DNA of 64,000 nt from Tilletia caries (Eukaryota > Basidiomycota > Exobasidiomycetes > Tilletiales > Tilletiaceae): assembly GCA_032718865.1 (NCBI GenBank), contig JALUTQ010000040.1, positions 1,302,001-1,366,000 of the forward strand. The letters are read 5' to 3'. The position numbers and the translations under genes were made by a program. Below, in pieces: positions 57,785 to 64,000 of the stretch; the first letter of the stretch is position 1; each line of letters begins with the position of its first letter. The notes below the pieces were generated by a model, which did no database searches, was not told the DNA's origin, and saw only the letters and a list, made by a program, of their open reading frames with translations.

Positions 57785-58397
57785 CACTGCCACCAGTGGG
57801 GTTGTTTTAAGCGACTTAAAAAAAAACTTAAAACAATGTTTCAGGGGAATTTTAGAATTTCATGAAACGCACTTGCTTTCAAGCTGTTCTAGAGTTTCCT
57901 AAGGTATTTGCACTTTTCCAGCACCCAAAAAAACCATGATCTACCCCATGCAAATCGCTCCTGTTTTTAACATTGTGTTCTAGAGTGCCTAAAACAACGC
58001 AGCAGTGGTGTTGCCACGTGACCTTCAGTCACGTGGAATTTTTTGGCCACCCAGAAATCGCTCATACAGAGCAAACGAGCAGAACGACGAACCAAACAAA
58101 GACGCAACATCGACGTTTGAGGCGAATTTTACGCGAGGGAGGTGGTTGGACGTTGCTGAGGGCACCGTGCTGTCGTGGGGGTGGTGGCAGACTGCATGCA
58201 ACCAAGGGAGCGAGCCAGCTGTGCGAGGGCAATTTCAGAGTCTCAACAAAATTTAAGCTCATCCGTTTTAGGATTTTTTTTAGTGATGTTTTAGGACCAC
58301 GAAAAACGGAACCAATCCAGAATTTTTACGGCAGCTAAAACACTGCGATTCTAGGGGGTGTTTTAAACCCTCTAAACCGCCACCCAAGGTGGCAGTG
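57785..58397. mobile_element. 613-bp non-autonomous CACTA-like (EnSpm/CMC) element
   Basis: Ends are inverted: CACTGCCACC at 57785-57794 and GGTGGCAGTG at 58388-58397. AAC flanks both sides (57782-57784 and 58398-58400). CACT[G/A] termini with a 3-bp target duplication are the signature of the CACTA superfamily. Subterminal GTTTTAA/TTAAAAC and CTAAAAC motifs recur in both halves, as in CACTA elements. There is no transposase frame inside. An ACGTGAC/GTCACGT inverted pair lies at 58015-58035. Confidence 0.75.
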
Positions 58398-59479
58398 AAC
58401 TGTCCGCGTGTCAGCTCCCTGCTGGGGGAGGGATATAGGTACTCGTATATACGCTCTGCAGCGAGCACCGGGAAGTCGTCACCGTGAAATGAGGTTAGGT
58501 GTGACATGAGCTTCATCCACGTTACTAGCATGTACGTAAACTAATTTTAGATGAGCGATGAGCGATGAGCACCATTCAGAATTGTGAGCATGTGATCCAC
58601 TCCGATCCTGCTCGTAGAAGGCCAAACTCATCTTGGGCAAGGCAGGGCAAGTAAGCCTAGGGGCTAGGATCCTCGCTCGTTGACTGGTTTGGAGTCTGTT
58701 ACGTAGAAGTTAGAACCAGCCAGACTAGCTCCTAGCTCGCCTCGAAGAAAAAGGGAAAAGTTAAGCTGACACTTGCGCTGGGCGTACCACACAAACGCGG
58801 AAGGCCTCCCGGCGAGGGCCTCTCCCGAGTATGTGTTGTTGACCGCTTCACCATCAAATAGCTGTCAAATGTCAGATGTCAGCGGTCAGCATCGTCAAAA
58901 GGAGTATCACATGCTCGTGCTTCTATCTGGTACTTGTCCTTCCCCCGCTCCCGTCGATCATCCCATATCAGCAGCAGCATTCGGAAGGCGGACATCCTCG
59001 CATCCTCACGCCCGCGCCGTCGGCGCGAGGCCCAGGCAATAATATTGAAGGAGGTCGATAGCGCGGCCGTGAGAATTTTTAGCGGCGAACGGGACCTCAA
59101 ATTGTCAATCTATCGGGCGGTGAATCGATCTGGCGTCCAAATCAAATGACCAACGCCCACGCATGCGCGGATGCGCGTAGGCCGTAGCTAGGATATAGTG
59201 TGCACTTTATAGCCAGATGCGGGCGTGATTGACAGTCTTGCTTGGAGAGAGCGGGACGCGGAGCCTTGCTGATGTGGAGGGAGCGAAAAGAGAGAATTCT
59301 GAAGTCAGTAGGGCGAAGAGAGTCGACTGAGACGAGAAGAAATCATCGACCATTGCTCATCGTGCATTGTATTTGCGCAGTAGAAGCCTGGGGAAGGGAG
59401 CAGAAATACAGTATGATTGAAGAAAAAAGGGAAGTCAGAGCAAGCAGTGCAAGAAACTCGCCTTCGAACTGAAGAGTAG
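58398..59479. other. Intergenic region, no gene seen
   Basis: Contains GATGAGC tandem copies at 58551-58570. No supported coding sequence; the right part is downstream of the WLM protease stop. Confidence 0.45.
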
Positions 59480-61178
59480 TCAGCTGAAGAGTTGCGAAAG
59501 GATCGCAGGATGGGGAGCTGAGCATGCCACACAAGCCTCCGACAAGGCCCCATTGACCAGCGTGCACGTCTGACAGGTCCATTCCGTACTCGCTCCACCT
59601 GCCCAACCCGCCGCTGCCGAGGAGGACGATGAGGACGACGGTGTTCTTGTTGGACCGCTGGCCTGTTGCGAGAGGTCATGTGGGCCGATCCAGCCCGCCT
59701 GTAAGCCAAGCGCCAGACCAGCGGCAGCTTCGGCGCTCCGGACGTTGGCTCCCGTAACATTCACGCCTACGCCTCCACTCCCGCGTGAGGTGGAGGCTAC
59801 GGCAACAGGCCGCTGGTTCCTCGCTTTTGCCTTTGTATCTTTATCCCGCGCCGCTGCCGCCGCGGAGGACTTGGCCGCGTCTGCCTCTGCCTGCAATCGC
59901 TTCCACATCGCCGGCTTGAGCAACTTCATCGATGGGGCGCCCTCGGACGAGCGTTGGAGGGGCGTTCGAGTATCCGGTGGCGGGGGAGGTTGAAATGGCT
60001 TGCGTTTAATCTTGGTCGCGACGAGTTGGATATCGTCGTCGAGGTTGTCTCCGCCTTCTTCTATGGACGAGCCGGACGAGTCATCGGCGATGGTGATGGC
60101 TTCTGCTTGAGTGGCTCCTTTCGGGGAATTTATCGCGGACATGGGTCGCTTGCCGGAGACGGATGCAGACTGGGGCTTAATTCCGGACGTAGATTCGAGC
60201 TTGACTTCCTGCTTTATCGAAGATGGACCCGCATCGGCGTTCCAGACGACCTTCTGAAGCAAAAAGTCCGCTGCGGCACGGTCCTCCTCGGCTTCCCGTC
60301 CACCGGGTCGGACCTCGACGATTTCGACACCTTCGCGCTCCTCTCGCTCGTTGGTCTCTCGCTCGACTTGGGCCAGATCCGCAGCGGAAGCGCAGGGACA
60401 TTGCGCATTGTCTTGCTGAGCCCGACGCGTCGCTGCGGCTTCGGTTGCCCGTTGAGCCGGAGTCATGTTGGTAGAAGAGGAGGAAGCACCTCCGAGCCGA
60501 CGGGGTGCGGAGTCGAGACCCAAGAGAGCGCGTCTGCGTCGTTCCTCTGCCATGGCAGCGGCCACAGCGGTGTGCATGCCCTGCCTGACATGCTGCTGCA
60601 TTCCGCGGCCGAGGGTGCGACCGGGAACGAGGAAGCCTTCTCCGGACCATCCGCTGATGCGAATCGACTGGTATTCGTCCTTGAGTTTGTCGAGGAAGGC
60701 GTAGAAGACGGAGTCGTGCGGACCGCGCACGTTGTGGGTCAGCTCGTGCAGCATGCTGGGGGGAGAAAGAGAAGGGGGTAAGCAGATATGAATCGGTCGA
60801 CTACAATCGCTAGTAAACTGACCAGCCCATGACGACGTGCTCGTCCCATATTTGATCTGGATTGTGAGGCGCCCGGAGACGCAAGCAAATCTTCTGTCCC
60901 CCGTTGACATTAATGCCGAGTAAGTTTTTTTCGTTTGGGTAGAATTCGGCGAGGAGGGGCAGTCGCCAGCCGTGCTTGACCATTAGGGGCTTGACGAGGG
61001 TGCCGACTCGTCTGAGGATCTGGAGACATTGTTCGGAGCCCTTCCGGTTGAGGGCGCGGTACTCTGCGATGTAGGGCCCTGCTGACGCGGAGTGGGAAGG
61101 GCCTGAGGTTGCGATCGACTCTACAAAGCGGTGTGATTCGGGTGGCTTCTTGTACAGCCCTCGGCCCTCGACCGGCAT
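59480..61178 (-). CDS. WLM-domain metalloprotease, Wss1-like (DNA-protein crosslink repair)
   Basis: Two minus-strand exons, 61178-60823 and 60755-59480, phase 2, 67-nt intron, 543 residues. The WLM domain covers about residues 15-200. The zinc-binding motif HELTHNVRGPHD (H122, E123, H126, H132) is restored exactly across the splice (VVMGC then MLHELTH), which confirms the intron. A SUMO-related region and a RanBP2-type zinc finger close the protein (about 513-540: WTCQTCTLVNG...CVACSAPHP). Between them lies an acidic and Ser/Ala-rich disordered stretch containing VEIVEVRP and DDDIQLVATK, which look like SUMO-interacting motifs. Wss1 proteases degrade proteins trapped on DNA and bind SUMO and Cdc48; the Cdc48-binding motif was not identified. 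It shares a 316-bp divergent promoter with a helicase gene. Confidence 0.92.
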
Positions 61179-61494
61179 CGTTACGTCTGTCAGTCAGTCA
61201 GTCAGTCGCGACGACACTGCTCGATGGTCGCCACTGTATGAAGTATGAATGTATCTGAGGCCTGAGGATGACCTTGTAAAGGCGGCGCTTACGCGTTGCG
61301 TTCCAGCTGCGCTTCGAGAACGTCACTGTAGATTTCGCTGTTGCTATGCGGAGTGCGCTTGTTTCAGAAATCGTTGCGCAACGAACGAGATGAGGGAGAG
61401 ACCAACACCCGGATCGCAACCTTCGCGCATCTCGCAAGGTGGACGCGCTCCTGGCTGTCCAACACCGTCGACCATCGCGCCAACAGCAGCGAGC
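61179..61494. promoter_or_regulatory. Bidirectional promoter between the WLM protease and UvrD helicase genes
   Basis: 316 bp between head-to-head start codons. It includes five CAGT tetramers near 61189-61207. An in-frame ATG at 61249 could extend the helicase by 82 residues; the later ATG at 61495 is preferred because the extension is Arg/Cys-rich and unlike helicases. Confidence 0.55.
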
Positions 61495-64000
61495 ATGGCG
61501 CCCAAGAAGCAGACAAAGCGCGCATCCGCAGCCGCAGTCTCCGCCGACGCAGCCGCAGCCGCAGCCGCAAGCACAAGCGCAGACACCAACACCACCGAGG
61601 CAGACACCGCATACCTCGACTGCCTCACCACCGAACAGCGCCATGCCGTCACACAGCTGCCCTCACAGTCCCTCCAGATCCTCGCAGGCCCAGGCTCAGG
61701 CAAGACACGTGTCCTCACCTCACGCGCAGCCTGGATGATCCGCAACGGCCACGTACAGCCAGATCGCCTCGTCCTCGTCACCTTTACCAACAAGGCCGCG
61801 CGCGAGATGATCAACCGCCTCAACACCCTCATTGGGCCGAACCGCACCGGTCAGCTCATCATTGGTGAGCATTCACTCCGTCTGCTCTTTCTCTCTCTCA
61901 CTCTCTCGCTTTGTAGAGCTAGTCATGTACTCACGGGTCGTCTGTTCATCTCGCGCAGGCACCTTCCACGCCACGTGCTGTCGCTTCCTCCGACAGCATG
62001 CACAGAAGATTGGCCTGTCCAACAGCTTCACCATAGCCGACATCGACGATGTGTGAGTGAATCATCTTCGCATGCCGAACATGGCTGTACCTACATATTT
62101 ACTCATCTCCAAGTGCACTCTCACAACGCAGCAAAAAAATGCTCAAGAGACTCATCACGGAGAGCCCCCAAGAGTTTTCCATCAACAACGACAGCATCAA
62201 GCCAGACCAGGCACTAAACGAGATTTCCAAGGCAAAGAGCAAGAACCTCACCGCCGCAGAATATCGCCAGTCTCTGCCCCCCAAGTCGACCGACTTCAAG
62301 TATAAGATCGCCTCCCTCTACGAGAAGTACGAGGAGGCCATGAAGAAGAACAGCGCCCTCGACTTCGATGATCTCCTTCTCTACGGCGTCCGCTTGCTCC
62401 TCCTCCACCCGAGCATCACCGAAGATATCGAGCATGTCCTTGTTGACGAGTTCCAGGACACCAACACGACACAATTCCAGCTGATGGAACTCCTCGCGCA
62501 GCACTGCAGGTCGGTCACCACCGTCGGAGACCCGGACCAGAGCAGTGAGCATTACTCGCCTTTTTGGCGCAATTGCAGATCCAATCATCATCTTTCATGT
62601 ACTCACTCTTTCCCGTTCCGCTCCTGTATTTCACAGTTTATGGCTGGCGGTCGGCAGAAGTCGCTAATCTTCAGAAAATGGTCAAGTGAGTACGCGGGCA
62701 TTCTTTTTGACGTTCTCCCGAAAATCTGAACCTGATGTTCTCTTTTTCCTCATTCAGAAACTTCCACGGTACACAACGCGTCTACCTCCAGGAGAACTTT
62801 AGAAGTACCGGAAACATAGTCGATGCTGCTCTCAAGGTTGTCGAACAAGGTGAGTGGATGGATTTGGCGAGCGCGTGCATACAAGCAGTCTTCCCTCCCA
62901 CTTCTTTGACCTAATCCTTTTCCTTGACGAACAAAAAAGACACGACGCGCGTCCAGAAGAAACTCTACACCTCCCACCCGACCGGAGCATCCATCGTGCT
63001 CAAGCCATGCCGCGCGCCAGATGCAGAGGCTGCATATATCGTCAGCGAAATCAGACGCGTCGTTGCGCACTCTGGCGGTGCGCTCGATTACGACGACGTG
63101 AGTATTATTCTCTCAGATTGCGTGGCACGAGTGATTGGGACTGATCAATGCGGTCTCTGGTGATGAACTTCATAGTTTGTCATTTTGCTGCGATACAATG
63201 CCCTTTCGCGTGTGCTGGAAGCGGAGTTGCAGAAAGAGGGCGTGCCGCATCGTCTGATGGTGAGTGGACGCGTCTTGAGGTACGACTTGACGCGCTTGTA
63301 TGCATCGCTGAATATCCCACCTATTCTTCTGCTACACACAGGGCGGAGTCAAGTTCTTCGACCGTGTCGAAGTCAAGGATATCCTCGCCTATCTCTGCCT
63401 GGTCGACAACCCTGACTACCAGCCCGCCTTTGACCGCATCGTTAACGTGCCTAAGCGGTCCATCGGCGACAAGGGCCTGAAGGACATCCAAGCCGCGGCT
63501 GAAGAGGAGAACATGAGTCCCATGGCGCTTGCCATCAAAATGTGCGAGAGTCCATCGAGCGGCGGTGGCAGTAAGAAAGGCGGCGGTAAACTTGTTGGTG
63601 GCAGTCTGACTGGTCGTACGCGGACGTCTCTGATCAGCTTGGGCTCGGTGGTCGTGCAGTTGCGCAAGATGGTCGAGGCGGGCCAGAAAGTGTCGCAGAT
63701 TATTGAGAAGCTGCTGGACATTATAGACTATAGGCAGCACATTGAGAAGAATGCGGATCACGAGTCGAGGTGAGTGGTCTCCCCTTCTATCGCGAGCTGG
63801 AGTGAATTCGTGCTGATTTAATTTGTCATATTATTATGCAGAATGGAGAACATCAAAGAACTGTGAGTGGGCCTCAATGCAGCCGATTTGAATTGACCTG
63901 GGATGTTCTCTGACTGCTATAACGTGATTTCTAGAATCAACTTCGCGGTCGGAGTCGAGAAGCAGTCACTCCCCCGTTCTGAGGCCTTGGCTACCGAGGA
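61495..64000 (+). CDS. UvrD/Srs2-type superfamily 1 DNA helicase (partial, runs off the window)
   Basis: At least 11 exons join in phase: 61495-61864, 61959-62052, 62132-62544, 62637-62685, 62758-62849, 62940-63097, 63176-63259, 63342-63769, 63842-63862, 63935-beyond 64000. After an Ala-rich lead come the SF1A motifs in order: Q-like LTTEQRHAV, Walker A ILAGPGSGKTRVLTSRAAW (65-71 GPGSGKT), motif Ia VTFTNKAAREM, Ib GTFHATCCRFLR, motif II LVDEFQDTN, motif III VGDPDQSIYGWRSA, and motif IV YLQENFRSTGNIV. The D-Q-S/I-Y-G-W junction is restored only by splicing, supporting the model. The last part seen is the 2B subdomain. Such helicases translocate 3'-5' on single-stranded DNA; fungal Srs2 removes Rad51 filaments. 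The C-terminus with motifs V and VI lies beyond the window. Confidence 0.93.

Noticed and set aside
61249..61494. N-terminal extension of the helicase from ATG 61249
   Set aside because: The added 82 residues are Cys/Arg-rich and unlike helicase N-termini; they overlap the probable shared promoter.

Overview
The window reads as nuclear DNA of a filamentous or yeast-like basidiomycete fungus. Protein genes are split by short GT-AG introns (mostly 64-117 nt), coding sequence is moderately GC-rich, and the families are fungal: a Zn2Cys6 zinc cluster, a GATA factor with an 18-residue loop of the NsdD type, a CSL factor, a GH128 glucanase, a secreted double-psi barrel protein and a Sac7-type RhoGAP. 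I cannot place the species; a smut-related (Ustilaginomycotina) genome is possible. No CRISPR, operon or bacterial signal is present. Gene models below were built by hand by joining exons whose splice phases agree. They are predictions, not transcript-supported.

Layout. 0-10 kb: a C-terminal zinc-cluster regulator (+), a 1,220-residue single-pass membrane protein of unknown function (-), and an extended short-chain dehydrogenase/epimerase (+). 11-26.5 kb: four genes on the + strand that look like surface or secretory functions: a giant Ser/Thr-rich secreted protein ending in a polysaccharide-lyase-14-like domain, a GH128 glucanase with a His/Lys-rich linker, a 12-exon polytopic membrane protein, and a secreted double-psi beta-barrel protein with a probable pro-region. 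27.9-35 kb: a Sac7/Bag7-like RhoGAP and a GATA factor (both -).

35-48.5 kb is a gene-poor, transposon-rich island. It holds two small foldback repeats sharing a 28-bp core, a complete Ty1/copia element with identical 100-bp LTRs and a 5-bp target duplication, and a PIF/Harbinger element with convergent Myb/SANT-like and DDE transposase genes. A 642-bp non-autonomous element with TTA target duplication sits inside the Harbinger element.

49.4-64 kb: a very long CSL-family (Su(H)/LAG-1/Cbf12-like) transcription factor (-), a 613-bp CACTA-like non-autonomous element, and a head-to-head pair of genome-maintenance genes: a Wss1-type WLM metalloprotease (-) and a UvrD/Srs2-type helicase (+) that runs off the window end.

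The most interesting items are the near-identical 3' halves of the two introns flanking the zinc-cluster exon (introner-like), the very short copia LTRs with a half-tRNA-iMet primer site, the nested Harbinger elements, the CACTA-like element, and the secreted proteins with unusual architectures.
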